A stretch of DNA of 64,000 bases from Vibrionaceae bacterium (GCA_018222805.1 JAAEZQ010000016.1:30365-94364), one strand, 5' to 3'. Counted from the first letter of the stretch, positions 37,315 to 48,370 are shown. Numbers and translations: made by a program. Notes: generated by a model not told the origin, from the letters alone.

Positions 37315-38700
37315 ATGCTCTTAACAAGTGAGTACATCGACAAAGCATTTTGGAAACGGCTTATTACAATCGCCCTCCCCGTTTCGCTTCAATCGATGCT
37401 GTTTGCGTTATTAGGCGTTGTTGATATTTTTATGGTAAGTCAGTTAGGCGAGTCCGCGACTGCGGCTGTAGGTGTTGGCAACCGCCTCTTTTTCTTTAAC
37501 CTTGCAGTGATATTAGGGGTTTGTGGTGCGGTGACGGTGTTAGCATCCCAGTACTATGGGTCTGGCAACATTGACGGAATACGCAGGACGCTAGCTCAGT
37601 CTTGGTTTATTTCAATAGTTGTCACTGTACCATTTATCTTCATTTATCTGATTTTTGATCATGAAATCGTTTCGTTCATGTCCGAAGATCCTGACTACGT
37701 TAACTATGCCCGCGACTACCTTGTGGTTACAGGAATAAGCCTGATTGGTACGGCAATTCTCGTGCCTATAGAGTCCATACTCCGTTCAGTTGGTGAAGCA
37801 AAACTGGCGACACAGGTAAGCATTCTAGCCATCATCGTCAATATTATTTTTAATACAGCTTTGATATTTGGTTTGTGGGGGTTCCCTCAATGGGGCGTTT
37901 TTGGTGCCGCAGTTGGAACATTTATCTCTCGCTTCTTTCAAGCTGCGGTAATGGTTTATTTTTTTTGCAAACGCTACGCGCACTTACTGCCAACGAAGTT
38001 CGATTGGGCTCAAGGTGCACTTAAGCAATATCGCAAGAAGTATTTCCAAATATCGCTGCCTATGCTCATCCATGACTCTTTATGGACAGGCGGATTAATC
38101 GTCTACAGCATTTTATATGGTCAAATAGGTGTGTCTGAATTGGCAATTATCTCATTCCTATCACCGATTGAAGGCGTATTGATATCGACCTTTATAGGAT
38201 TTGCTGTCGCCGCCTCGGTTCTCCTAGGCAATGACATCGGCTCTAAGCAGTATGACAGAGTAGAGAAAACCGCCTGGTGGTATGTCTTAACCAGTTCCAT
38301 ATTTGCAATTACCTTGTTCCTACTAGTCTGGGGGTGCTCTCCTTTGATATACAAGCTATTGGAGATCACTCCTCTTACCGACACAGATATGGCTCTCAAC
38401 GTGTGTCTGGTGATGGCACTTGGAATGATTCTACGGGTGTTCAATATGGTTGGAATAGGTGGGGTATTGAAAAGCGGCGCTGACATGAGATACAGCATTT
38501 TCATAGACACCTTTGGGCAATGGGCGATTGGAATTCCTCTCACCTATTACACTGGTATGGTTTTAGGGTTGCCGTTACATTATGTATTGATGTCATTACT
38601 TGCTGAAGAGTTTGTGAAAGGTGTACTCACAACGCAGCGTATTCAATCTAAACGCTGGATTAACAATATTGTTGATGACGACATCGAGGTTACAGTGTAA
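37315..38700 (+). CDS. MATE-family efflux transporter
   Basis: 12-TM-like; 'ITIALPVSLQSMLFALLGVVDIFMVSQLGESATAAVGVGNRL'. Confidence 0.92.
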   Translation: MLLTSEYIDKAFWKRLITIALPVSLQSMLFALLGVVDIFMVSQLGESATAAVGVGNRLFFFNLAVILGVCGAVTVLASQYYGSGNIDGIRRTLAQSWFISIVVTVPFIFIYLIFDHEIVSFMSEDPDYVNYARDYLVVTGISLIGTAILVPIESILRSVGEAKLATQVSILAIIVNIIFNTALIFGLWGFPQWGVFGAAVGTFISRFFQAAVMVYFFCKRYAHLLPTKFDWAQGALKQYRKKYFQISLPMLIHDSLWTGGLIVYSILYGQIGVSELAIISFLSPIEGVLISTFIGFAVAASVLLGNDIGSKQYDRVEKTAWWYVLTSSIFAITLFLLVWGCSPLIYKLLEITPLTDTDMALNVCLVMALGMILRVFNMVGIGGVLKSGADMRYSIFIDTFGQWAIGIPLTYYTGMVLGLPLHYVLMSLLAEEFVKGVLTTQRIQSKRWINNIVDDDIEVTV

Positions 38701-38735
38701 CTGTAAGTTTAGCCTATATAATATAGAACTCACCC

Positions 38736-38773
38736 AAAAAGGGCACATCCGCAATTTACGAATGTGCCCTTTT
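38736..38773. terminator. Bidirectional terminator
   Basis: AAAAAGGGCACAT...ATGTGCCCTTTT. Confidence 0.85.
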
Positions 38774-38805
38774 CTTCTGTTCTATACGACCAGCTTATGT
38801 CGCGT

Positions 38806-39276
38806 TTAAAGATTCTTAAAGTTGTGTATGACTTGGTTGGCACTGCCGCGCCATTCTAAATTGAGGTCTTTCTTGTCTTGCTCAAACTTACCATCGATAA
38901 GAACATCGACGTATTTTGTGACTTCTCTTTGAGAGTCGTCAAGCTCAGCCAAGGTGTAACCTGTCCAAACCCAAATATCTTTACCCGGACACTCTTCTCT
39001 TACTCGCTTAACCAATTTGAGAATATGCGGCACGTTTGCCGGATGCAGCGGATCGCCCCCCGACAAAGATAAGCCTCGGCGCTTGATTCGCGTATCATTA
39101 AGATCGGCAATGAGCTGATCTTCTAATTCTTTGGTAAATAAGTGCCCAGAATCCAAACGCCAGGTAGATTGATTATAACAACCGCGACACTGGTGAACAC
39201 AACCTGAAACAAACAGCGTACAACGCGTACCGGGTCCGTTTACAACATCAATTGGATAGTATTGGTGGTAGTTCAT
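38806..39276 (-). CDS. nrdG: Anaerobic ribonucleotide reductase activating protein
   Basis: 'GPGTRCTLFVSGCVHQCRGCYNQSTWRL' radical-SAM CxxxxxxCxxC-type. Confidence 0.96.
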   Translation of the reverse strand: MNYHQYYPIDVVNGPGTRCTLFVSGCVHQCRGCYNQSTWRLDSGHLFTKELEDQLIADLNDTRIKRRGLSLSGGDPLHPANVPHILKLVKRVREECPGKDIWVWTGYTLAELDDSQREVTKYVDVLIDGKFEQDKKDLNLEWRGSANQVIHNFKNL

Positions 39277-39356
39277 CGTGGTGTCTCATTGTGTTTGCGA
39301 GAAAAGAAAATCAACCCGCAACAGGTTGATTTTCAGAGTGTCAATTTGAGTATTGA

Positions 39357-41477
39357 TTAAAGGTGTTTTACTCGGCGTTTAACTTCTTCCTGTTTACCGA
39401 AGTTAAACGGACGTGCATCAGGGCTACCAAGATAGCCACAAACACGGCGTGTTACCGATACTTTTGTTGAGTCATGATTACCACAGCTTGGGCAGGTAAA
39501 ACCTTTGCTGGTACATTCAAACTCACCAGTGTAACCACACTCGTAACACTCATCGATTGGCGTATTAGTACCGTAGTAAGGAACTCGCGTGTAGCTGTAA
39601 TCCCACACGTTTTCTAGCGCTTCTACATTACGCTGCATATTCGGAAATTCACCGTAGCAGATAAAGCCGCCGCTTGAGATTTCTGGGTACGGCATTTCAA
39701 AGTCAATCTTATCGTACGGGTTTACCTTCTTCTCTACATCTAGGTGGAAGCTGTTGGTGTAGTAACCTTTATCCGTCACCCCTTCGATCACACCGAACTC
39801 TTTGGTATCGATACGACAGAAACGACTGCATAAATTTTCACTTGGTGTCGCGTATAAACTGAAGCCATAACCCGTGTCTTCCGCCCACTGATTCACTGCA
39901 TCTTTAAGGTGTTTGATAACCTCAACCGCTTTTTCACGCAAAACAGCGTCGTCATACACGTGTGCTTCATTGCCAAATAGCGCGTTAATCGTTTCATGAA
40001 CACCGATGTAGCCCAGTGAAATGGACGCGCGTCCGTTTTTAAAGATCTCCGCAATGGAGTCGTCAGCCTTCAGACGAACACCACATGCTCCCTCCATATA
40101 TAGGATCGGTGCAACGCGTGCTTTCACATTTTCCAGGCGCGTAATACGAGTTTCTAACGCTCTGCGCGCCAAACGAAGGCGATCATCCAGTAGCTCGTAG
40201 AACTTCTTCTCGCTCCCTTTGGCACGAATCGCAATACGAGGTAGGTTTAAGCTCACAACACCAAGGTTATTACGACCTTCATGGATCAGCTCGCCGTTTT
40301 CTTCATAAGTGCCTAAGAAGCTTCTGCAACCCATTGGTGTTTTGAATGATCCTGTCACTTCAACCACTTTGTCATAGTTGAGAATGTCTGGATACATACG
40401 TTTAGACGCACATTCAAGAGCAAGCTGTTTAATGTCGTAGTTTGGGTCTTCAGCTTTGTGGTTCAGTCCGTCTTTTATACCAAATACCAGTTTTGGGAAC
40501 ACCGCGGTTTTACGATTTTTACCAAGCCCCGAAATACGGTTTTTGAGAATCGACTTCTGAATCAAACGAGAAGCCCAGCTTGTGCCTAAACCGAAGCCAA
40601 AAGTAACGAATGGGGTTTGTCCATTTGCGGTATGCAGCGTGTTTACTTCGTATTCAAGCGATTGGAACGCGTCATAACATTCTTTCTCAGTACGCGCTTT
40701 TGCAAACTCTTCAGGTTCAGAAATGTTCCACTCTTTGGCAATTTTCAGGTGCTTCTCGTAACTTGTCATTACGTACGGCGCGAGTACTTCATCAATACGG
40801 TTAATCGTTGTACCACCGTAAATATGGCTCGCTACCTGTGCAATGATTTGTGCGGTTACCGCGGTTGCTGTCGAAATCGATTTTGGTGTGTCAATTTCCG
40901 CATTACCCATTTTAAATCCGTGTGTCAGCATGCCCTTTAGGTCAATTAGCATACAGTTAAACATCGGGAAGAATGGTGCGTAATCTAAGTCGTGGTAATG
41001 AATGTCACCCACTTCGTGCGCTTGTACGACATCGCGAGGTAAAATGTGAGTTTTCGCGTAGTGTTTTGCTACGATCCCCGCGAGCAAGTCGCGTTGAGTA
41101 GGGATAACTTTGCCGTCTTTATTTGCGTTTTCATTAATGAGGTCGAGATTGCTTTCTTCAATCAGGCCTTCAATCTCACGAGTAAGTGCGCTCTGTTTCT
41201 CACGAGCGATGTCGCGATCATGGCGGTACTCGATGTAAGAACGCGCCAGAGCTTTGTAAGGACCTTGCATGAGTTCATTCTCTACCAAGTCCTGAATCTC
41301 ATGGATGTGAACTTCATCGTAATCTTTTAGCTGTAACTCGACAGCAAGAGCGACATTGAGAGCATAAATGGCGACATCTTTATCTTTGCTTTCCGCCGCG
41401 GCTTCAACTGCTGCTTGAATACGATCCCTGTTGAACGGAGCTCTTGAGCCGTCACGCTTGATTACGATTGGTTTCAC
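39357..41477 (-). CDS. nrdD: Anaerobic ribonucleoside-triphosphate reductase
   Basis: ATP-cone N-terminus; C-terminal zinc site and 'RRVCGYLGSPDARPFNFGKQEEVKRRVKHL'. Confidence 0.97.
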   Translation of the reverse strand: MKPIVIKRDGSRAPFNRDRIQAAVEAAAESKDKDVAIYALNVALAVELQLKDYDEVHIHEIQDLVENELMQGPYKALARSYIEYRHDRDIAREKQSALTREIEGLIEESNLDLINENANKDGKVIPTQRDLLAGIVAKHYAKTHILPRDVVQAHEVGDIHYHDLDYAPFFPMFNCMLIDLKGMLTHGFKMGNAEIDTPKSISTATAVTAQIIAQVASHIYGGTTINRIDEVLAPYVMTSYEKHLKIAKEWNISEPEEFAKARTEKECYDAFQSLEYEVNTLHTANGQTPFVTFGFGLGTSWASRLIQKSILKNRISGLGKNRKTAVFPKLVFGIKDGLNHKAEDPNYDIKQLALECASKRMYPDILNYDKVVEVTGSFKTPMGCRSFLGTYEENGELIHEGRNNLGVVSLNLPRIAIRAKGSEKKFYELLDDRLRLARRALETRITRLENVKARVAPILYMEGACGVRLKADDSIAEIFKNGRASISLGYIGVHETINALFGNEAHVYDDAVLREKAVEVIKHLKDAVNQWAEDTGYGFSLYATPSENLCSRFCRIDTKEFGVIEGVTDKGYYTNSFHLDVEKKVNPYDKIDFEMPYPEISSGGFICYGEFPNMQRNVEALENVWDYSYTRVPYYGTNTPIDECYECGYTGEFECTSKGFTCPSCGNHDSTKVSVTRRVCGYLGSPDARPFNFGKQEEVKRRVKHL

Positions 41478-41520
41478 TTTCTTCTCCTTACCCCAGCATA
41501 CTCACAGAGTTATCCACAAA

Positions 41521-41568
41521 CACACTATATGGGGTGATTTTTTATTTTTTCGCCACAATATATTGTGG
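41521..41568. promoter_or_regulatory. Pair of NrdR boxes upstream of nrdD
   Basis: CACACTATATGGGGTG (41521-41536) and CCACAATATATTGTGG (41553-41568), centre spacing 32 bp. Confidence 0.78.
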
Positions 41569-41786
41569 CGTATTTAACGAGAAGCACCAGTCGAAAACAT
41601 TGATTTTGATCAACAAAAACTGGGTAGCGGATAAGAACAAATCGATCTTATTGCCGATGCCCTTTATTAAAAAGAAATCAATGAAAATTACAAAATTGGA
41701 ACGTAATACACTTGCTTTTTTTAGAGCTCTTATAGAATAAAGGTTACAAAGGGACACGTACTCAAACAGGAGTGAAACAAGCCAAT

Positions 41787-42659
41787 ATGCGATCACTTTT
41801 TGCTACAGCCATGTTAGTTTTTTGTTCTTTCTCATATGCTCAAAATTCAATCAACTTAACCAGTTGGAATATTGAATGGTTAGCAATAGTAGGAGGAAAT
41901 GTATCGAGAACCGATGATGATTTTGTCAAACTCAATCACTATCTGAATAACTTGCAGCCTGATGTCTTAGCATTTCAAGAAGTCGATAGTGAAGCCGCCA
42001 TTAAAAAAGTCGTGGGTAATGACTACACCATTTATTTCTCCGATAGAGCGCAGTTCAGCAATAGACACTTGCAGTTCTCAGGCACAAACCAATACACAGG
42101 CTTTGCCGTGCGCAAAGGCATCTCGGTATCGGATCCATCCGACTTTACGATAACTCGAGGCAAGAGCAAGTTACGCTTTGTGAGCTATATTGTCTTAAAC
42201 CCAAATAAGAGTAATGAGACTCACCTACTTTCTGTTCACCTAAAAGCAGGATGTAGCGGCGCTTATAAAAATAGTCGTGAATGCAAGACGCTCAAACAGC
42301 AAGGCGAAGCACTGGGTAAGTGGATAAAGGCCCGCGAGAAGAACCAAGAGCAGTATGCGATATTAGGAGACTTCAACCACAATATGGCTTATCAAGGCGA
42401 TTGGTTATGGTCCACAATGACATCGAATACCAACGCCAGACTAGCAACAAAAAATACCAAAGCTGAATGTAAGGTTCGTTCGAATCGTAACCCAAACAAA
42501 ACACATCAGTTCCGATCCGTCATCGACCACATCATTGTGAGTGGGAATCTAACCGCGCAACCAGCAAGACAAGTGGTATTTAAATCTCAAGATGTGTTGG
42601 ACTTCCAATTGAGTGATCATTGCCCGGTAAGTGTGCAGGTAAGGCTTCCTACAAATTAA
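41787..42659 (+). CDS. Secreted endonuclease/exonuclease/phosphatase-family protein
   Basis: Signal peptide; 'LTSWNIEWLA', 'LAFQEVDS', 'ILGDFNHN', 'SDHCPVSV'. Confidence 0.9.
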   Translation: MRSLFATAMLVFCSFSYAQNSINLTSWNIEWLAIVGGNVSRTDDDFVKLNHYLNNLQPDVLAFQEVDSEAAIKKVVGNDYTIYFSDRAQFSNRHLQFSGTNQYTGFAVRKGISVSDPSDFTITRGKSKLRFVSYIVLNPNKSNETHLLSVHLKAGCSGAYKNSRECKTLKQQGEALGKWIKAREKNQEQYAILGDFNHNMAYQGDWLWSTMTSNTNARLATKNTKAECKVRSNRNPNKTHQFRSVIDHIIVSGNLTAQPARQVVFKSQDVLDFQLSDHCPVSVQVRLPTN

Positions 42660-42667
42660 TCGGCTTA

Positions 42668-42694
42668 CAAAAAAAGCCCAGTAGTGTACTGGGC
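42668..42694 (-). terminator. Terminator of the RND operon
   Basis: GCCCAGTAgtgTACTGGGC with T-tract on minus strand. Confidence 0.75.
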
Positions 42695-42712
42695 GCTCAA
42701 GTTATAACACAA

Positions 42713-43768
42713 TTAGAGCTCTCTCGGGTTGAGAATCACGACATCGCCCTGCTTCAGTCCTGTCCTTACTCGATCCAACTCTCCCAACTGAATTAATCGC
42801 GTTTCTACTTCACCATCTTGTTGCAACACCTTCACGTAGTCCAATTGCCCTATTTGATAGACGGCTTCTTGCGGGATGCGTAAAACCACATCGTCCGTCA
42901 AGGTTAACGCAACTTTCGTAAAGGTTCCTGGGTACACCGCGGTTGGTGACTCAAATTGCAACTTAACCGTATAACTTCGTGAATTCGCGTCAGCAGAAGG
43001 GGTCACCTCTTTGATTGTCGCAGCAGCCATCACATCATAGGAGGGAAACGAAACTTCAACCTGCTTATCATAGTTGACGTAAGGCATTACTGATTCAGCA
43101 AAATTAACTTCAATTTCAAGTGATTCCGGGTTGTACATTGAGAGCAAAAGTGCCCCGGGCGTTGCGGTATCTCCCTTATTGATCGGTTTCTGAGTGATTA
43201 AACCGTCGAATGGCGCAGTAATAATGCTGTAACCAAAAGTAGTTTCGGCTTCGGAAACCGCCGCTTGAAAGCGATTGAAGTTGGCTTGCGCAGTTTGCAA
43301 TGTACTTTCAGCTTGGTCGTACTGCGACTGTGGTATCAGTTTTCTGTTCAACAGCGTCTTAACACGTGCAAACTCTTTACGTGCGGCATTAAGCTGCGCT
43401 TGTGCAGAAGACAACGCCTGCTCGCTCTGACGAACTCTCGCGTCTAAATCATCACTTTCTAAACGCGCTAACACGTCTCCCTGCTTAACGTTATCACCCA
43501 CTTTAACCAAAACCTCAACGACTGAGGCTGTGAGGCGCGCGGCAATATCAGCTTGCTGATCGGCAACCACGACTCCCGGAAACTCGCGGACAACCGGCTC
43601 ACTGGTCAATATCATCTCGTGCGTTTGTACTGAACTAACATCAATCACGTTAGTTTTCGCTGCATGCTCAGTTGGTAACTTTTCGGAGAAAAAACCAGCC
43701 ATATAGAGAAAAAGAAGCGCGAGCACGATAATTAAAATGATGCCCAGCAATTTGTTATCTAATTTCAT
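42713..43768 (-). CDS. RND efflux periplasmic adaptor (MFP)
   Basis: Lipoyl/HlyD-like hairpin 'VKVGDNVKQGDVLARLESDDLDARVRQSEQALSSAQAQL'. Confidence 0.93.
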   Translation of the reverse strand: MKLDNKLLGIILIIVLALLFLYMAGFFSEKLPTEHAAKTNVIDVSSVQTHEMILTSEPVVREFPGVVVADQQADIAARLTASVVEVLVKVGDNVKQGDVLARLESDDLDARVRQSEQALSSAQAQLNAARKEFARVKTLLNRKLIPQSQYDQAESTLQTAQANFNRFQAAVSEAETTFGYSIITAPFDGLITQKPINKGDTATPGALLLSMYNPESLEIEVNFAESVMPYVNYDKQVEVSFPSYDVMAAATIKEVTPSADANSRSYTVKLQFESPTAVYPGTFTKVALTLTDDVVLRIPQEAVYQIGQLDYVKVLQQDGEVETRLIQLGELDRVRTGLKQGDVVILNPREL

Positions 43769-46700
43769 TGTTCTTCCTCCACCTGAGGCAATCCATGTCC
43801 TTCTGTATTCTGGTATGCGAGGTTATACACCACTGGAACGACGAGAAGCGTAAATACCGTCGAGGCAGCAATACCAAATATGATAGCCCACGCTAGCCCA
43901 TTAAAAATCGGATCTAGGGTAATAATGATATTACCTAACAGCGTAGTCCCTGCAGTGAGCAATATCGGCCTCATTCGAACCACACCAGACTCAAGTAATG
44001 CATCATGTAAGCTACGACCTGCTTCCAGCGATTGCTGAATAAACTCGATAAGCACCAAAGAGTTACGTACAACAATACCTGCTAATGCGATCATCCCTAT
44101 CATCGCGGTTGCCGTAAACAACGCAGGGTTTGGGTAGTTACCAATATCATTACTCAAGATATTCAATATCCAAAAACCCGGCATAATGCCGATAACGGTT
44201 AGAGGAATGGCCAACATGATTATCCCAGAAACGGCGGGTAAACCAGTCTGAATCAACATAACAACGAATACACCCAATAACGCTGCACCATAAGCAATGC
44301 CAAGATCACGAAATACATCCACCGTAATCTTCCATTCGCCTTCCCCACTCCAGACAACATCAATGTTCTCTGGAACACTCCACGCAATACCGGCACCATT
44401 ATTTAAGTATGTACGATCCTGCCAGTGAACATTAGCGTCACTCTCGTGGTCGTTGTCTTGATCCGCTATCACATCAGCAATTATCTCCCCAGGCACACGC
44501 CCTACGACCTCAGCATACACATACACAACAGGCTTGAGGTTTTTATGGAATATCGGTTTATCCGCTGGGCGCTTAACAAAATGACCAATTTCTGAGAGCT
44601 GAACGAGTGGCTGTGGAGCATCGATAAACGCGCCACTTACCTCAACTTTTGCTATGCCCAGTCTGCCACGCACATACAGTTGTTCTAATCGGTTTAAATC
44701 ATCTCTGTCTTCACGACGCAACTGAACTTCAATCGGCAGCGGGGCCAGCTCCCTGCGATCCGCAATATGGCCAAGGGTTTTGGCATTTGCTGCTGCGATT
44801 AACGTGTTATTCACCTCCGCTATAGAGACGCCTGATAACGCGGCTTTTTCCTGATCAATAATGAATTGCCACGTTTCTAAGTCACCCTGAACACTCGTAT
44901 CCACCTCTGACACCAACTGTTCTTTGCGCAAGCGATCCGCCACTTTCTCAGCCTGTACCATTAACTCCTCATAAGAGGTTGTCTCGTCACCGTAAACTTC
45001 AGCCGTAATGGTCGCGATAACCGGAGGACCGGGCGGTACCTCTACTAATTGAATGTCTGCGTTAAAACGTTTAGCTATCTGCTCTAAATCACTTCGTAAC
45101 CGAGTAACAATTTCATGTGACTGCATAGAACGATGTTTTTTCGGTGCTAATACTATGCGCAGTTCACCTTGGTATGGCTCGCTACGCATAAAGTAGTGTC
45201 GTACCATGCCGTTGAAATCCATTGGTGAAGCCGTCCCTGCAAAACCAGACACACTGGTGACTTCTGGGACCGTCACCAAATAGTTAGAAAAGCTGGATAG
45301 CGCATTGGAAGTATCTACAAAGCTCGACGTCTCTGGCATGTTTAGCACTAGCTGGAATTCATTTTTGTTGTCGTATGGAAGAAGTTTGAGTGGCACCAAA
45401 CGTAATGCAGGTAACAACGCAGCGAGTACGAACAAAATTGCGACTAATCCGAGGAAAGCCCACGCTTTTTTACGGCTTTCCAATAACGGAATGAGAACTC
45501 CACGGTATAAACGATACATCGTAGACGATTGGATATCGTAATGACCGCTGTCCTGAGCGCCAGTAAGTATTTTTTTTGCCAGCCAAGGCGTGATCATAAA
45601 AGCCACAACCGTACTGAACATCACACTAATCGGCACGTTGAACGCGAGTGGCGCCATGTATGGGCCCATCATACCCGTGATAAAAAACATCGGCGTAAAC
45701 ACAATAACAATTGCCACGGTAGACATTAATAACGCACTACGAATTTCAGCCATCGCGAGCACAATCGCTTTCGTACGGGTTAAATCCTTGCGTTTTAAGT
45801 AACGCTCAATGTTGTCGATACTGGCGATAGGATCATCAACGATCAAACCGAGCGCTAAGATCAATGCAAACAGGGTTACCCGGTTAATGGAGTAGCCAAA
45901 AAGTAAGTCCATCCCCAGTGCGGCACCATAGCTTATCGGAATCGCGATCCCCACAACTAATGCACTTCGCCAGTCAAGAAACAGGCCCACGAAAACCACA
46001 ACGGTCAGGATGGAAACACCGAGACTGGAGACTAAGTTATTCACTTTAGCATTCGCTGTTTCACCGTAGTCACGAATGATGGCGACTTTAACTTGAGGTG
46101 GGAACTGCTCAGATTCTAATTGCGCTAATTTATCATTCACTGACTGCGCGACGTGAACCGCATTGGAACCCTTTTGCTTAGCGACCGAGATAAAGACGGC
46201 AGGTAAGGCTTGGTCGCTGTTTTTATCTCTATACCAGGTATCAGATGTGGCCTCACCGGGACCATCATAAATTCTCGCCACATCTTTTAAGTAAACAGGC
46301 TTGCCATTCAGCACCGCGATGACGAGGTTACCAACATCCTTTGAGCTGGTAAGAAACTGTCCAGACTCTAAAGTGAAATTGCGGCCGTTAACCCGAATAT
46401 TTTTACCCTGGGTTTTCGCGTTACTGTATTGGATTGCTTGCTCAAGATCGTCAATAGTGACTTTAAAGTTCGCCATTGCGACGGTATCAAGTTCAATCTG
46501 AACTTTCCTTGGTTCTCCGCCAATAACTTCGACTTTGTTGGTCGCATCAAGTGATTTGATACCCAAGGTCGCCTGATCTGCGATTCTTCTTAGTTGATGA
46601 CGATCGAGCGTCGAAGGGTCGGTTGAGTACAGCGCCGCAACTACGATAGGCACGTCATCGATTTCGACCGGTTTGACTAACCAACTGACTACAGAAGATG

Positions 46701-47073
46701 GGACTTTATCTTGGTTGGAGTAGAGTTTGTTGTAGAGCTTAACTAAGGCGTCTTCGCGATTTTCACCCACATAAAACCGAACGATAACTTGAGCAGCACC
46801 TTCCATCGACGAAGAATAAACGTATTCAACACCATTTATCTGGCTGACTAACTTCTCTAAAGGTTCTGTAATTTGATTTTCGACTTGTGAAGCGCTCAAA
46901 CCAGGCGCAGATACCAGAACATCGGCCATTGGTACCACGATCTGAGGATCTTCTTCCTTTGGGGTGAGCCACAGCGCCGCAGCCCCGACCATAAAGGCCA
47001 GCAGGATCATGATCGGAGGGAAAAAGCTGTTCATCACAGAATGAACAAAACTTCGCTTTTGATTTCCGGGCAT
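43765..47073 (-). CDS. RND-family efflux permease (AcrB/HAE-like)
   Basis: ~1100 aa, duplicated TM/porter architecture, 'ALILALGLIVDDPIASIDNIERYL'. Confidence 0.95.
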   Translation of the reverse strand: MPGNQKRSFVHSVMNSFFPPIMILLAFMVGAAALWLTPKEEDPQIVVPMADVLVSAPGLSASQVENQITEPLEKLVSQINGVEYVYSSSMEGAAQVIVRFYVGENREDALVKLYNKLYSNQDKVPSSVVSWLVKPVEIDDVPIVVAALYSTDPSTLDRHQLRRIADQATLGIKSLDATNKVEVIGGEPRKVQIELDTVAMANFKVTIDDLEQAIQYSNAKTQGKNIRVNGRNFTLESGQFLTSSKDVGNLVIAVLNGKPVYLKDVARIYDGPGEATSDTWYRDKNSDQALPAVFISVAKQKGSNAVHVAQSVNDKLAQLESEQFPPQVKVAIIRDYGETANAKVNNLVSSLGVSILTVVVFVGLFLDWRSALVVGIAIPISYGAALGMDLLFGYSINRVTLFALILALGLIVDDPIASIDNIERYLKRKDLTRTKAIVLAMAEIRSALLMSTVAIVIVFTPMFFITGMMGPYMAPLAFNVPISVMFSTVVAFMITPWLAKKILTGAQDSGHYDIQSSTMYRLYRGVLIPLLESRKKAWAFLGLVAILFVLAALLPALRLVPLKLLPYDNKNEFQLVLNMPETSSFVDTSNALSSFSNYLVTVPEVTSVSGFAGTASPMDFNGMVRHYFMRSEPYQGELRIVLAPKKHRSMQSHEIVTRLRSDLEQIAKRFNADIQLVEVPPGPPVIATITAEVYGDETTSYEELMVQAEKVADRLRKEQLVSEVDTSVQGDLETWQFIIDQEKAALSGVSIAEVNNTLIAAANAKTLGHIADRRELAPLPIEVQLRREDRDDLNRLEQLYVRGRLGIAKVEVSGAFIDAPQPLVQLSEIGHFVKRPADKPIFHKNLKPVVYVYAEVVGRVPGEIIADVIADQDNDHESDANVHWQDRTYLNNGAGIAWSVPENIDVVWSGEGEWKITVDVFRDLGIAYGAALLGVFVVMLIQTGLPAVSGIIMLAIPLTVIGIMPGFWILNILSNDIGNYPNPALFTATAMIGMIALAGIVVRNSLVLIEFIQQSLEAGRSLHDALLESGVVRMRPILLTAGTTLLGNIIITLDPIFNGLAWAIIFGIAASTVFTLLVVPVVYNLAYQNTEGHGLPQVEEEQ

Positions 47074-47102
47074 CCTTTTCCCTCCCTTTTTGATCACATA
47101 AG

Positions 47103-47558
47103 TTATGCTTTGGCGGTTTTCATCTTCTCTTCACGAGAGTTGATTACCAATTTCGTAAACATTGAGCCAGCTAGCATTGCAACAAAAAACAAAACAATAC
47201 TGAAATTACCCAATGCCAAACTTGCCACTGCAGGCCCCGGACAAATACCAGCCAACCCCCAGCCTAGACCGAAGATCGCGGCACCAGACAACAATCGAGT
47301 ATCAATCGTTGTATTTGTTGGGGTACACATTTCTGCACCACTAACTGATTGTTTTCTCGGCTTGATGATTAAAAAGTAGCTTGGCATAAACACTGCCAGT
47401 GCGCCGCCCATCACAAAAGCCAAACTTGTATCCCAGTTTCCAGAAATATCTAAAAATCCAACGACTTTCGCGGGATCGATCATGCCTGAAACGGCCATAC
47501 CCATACCGAATAAAACACCGCTCACAAGCGCAGTAATTCGAAACATAGTGTTGTTCAT
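47103..47558 (-). CDS. YeeE/YedE-type sulfur transport protein
   Basis: 'GMGMAVSGMIDPAKVVGFLDISGNWDTSLAFVMGGAL'. Confidence 0.88.
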   Translation of the reverse strand: MNNTMFRITALVSGVLFGMGMAVSGMIDPAKVVGFLDISGNWDTSLAFVMGGALAVFMPSYFLIIKPRKQSVSGAEMCTPTNTTIDTRLLSGAAIFGLGWGLAGICPGPAVASLALGNFSIVLFFVAMLAGSMFTKLVINSREEKMKTAKA

Positions 47559-47568
47559 GGAATCTCTC

Positions 47569-47988
47569 TTAAACTAGGTGAAGTCGAACAAAAACGGTCA
47601 GTCCAGCAACAGTCATAAATACGCATGTTGCAACGATAGAGCGCTTAGACAAACGCCCAATTCCACAAATGCCATGGCCACTGGTACATCCGTTACCTAG
47701 TCTGGTTCCAATACCAACAAGTAAACCCGCCGCTATTACCAAACCGACAGAAAGGTCTGCGGTGCTTGGCACTGATACGCCGAGTAATAAAACGCTAATA
47801 AAGCCGCCAACAATCATGCCGACTGCAAATAGAAGTCGCCATGAATAATCCCCTTTCTTGGGCGCAATAATGCCATTCATAATTCCACTGATACCGGCAA
47901 TTTTACCGTTAACCAACAACAAAACCGTGGCAGAAATTCCCAATAAAATGCCACCAAACAACGATTCCCATGGAATGACGTCTAACAT
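47569..47988 (-). CDS. YeeE/YedE-type sulfur transport protein
   Basis: 'GNGCTSGHGICGIGRLSKRSIVATCVFM' motif. Confidence 0.9.
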   Translation of the reverse strand: MLDVIPWESLFGGILLGISATVLLLVNGKIAGISGIMNGIIAPKKGDYSWRLLFAVGMIVGGFISVLLLGVSVPSTADLSVGLVIAAGLLVGIGTRLGNGCTSGHGICGIGRLSKRSIVATCVFMTVAGLTVFVRLHLV

Positions 47989-48061
47989 TATTTACCTCTA
48001 TAGACTTTATATTAATTTATTGATTTATTAGCAATTAGCTATCGAAAAGGAGTTAAACTGC

Positions 48062-48370
48062 TTAACTACAAAAAACACCATGCAGTGCTTTAATTAATGC
48101 CTCAACTCTCGGTTCAGCCAACGAGTAAAATACCTGTTGTGATGCCTTACGAGCACTGATTAGATTGTGTTTACGCAACACCGTTAAATGTTGTGAGAAA
48201 GCGGACTGACTTAAGAAGGAGTGTTTTTGAAGCTCTCCGACACCAACCTCACCTTGTGTTAGTTGGCACAAGACCATCAATCTTTCCGGATGCGCCATTA
48301 CTTTAAGTAGATCTGCGGCTTCATTTGCGCTGCCTTTCATCGTCGCTACGTCTTTTGCTGTATAGCTCAT
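48062..48370 (-). CDS. ArsR-family regulator, SqrR/BigR/HlyU-like dithiol sensor
   Basis: 'LLKVMAHPERLMVLCQL...LSQSAFSQHLTVLRKHNLI...ALHGVFCS': Cys in helix 2 and near C-terminus. Confidence 0.88.
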   Translation of the reverse strand: MSYTAKDVATMKGSANEAADLLKVMAHPERLMVLCQLTQGEVGVGELQKHSFLSQSAFSQHLTVLRKHNLISARKASQQVFYSLAEPRVEALIKALHGVFCS

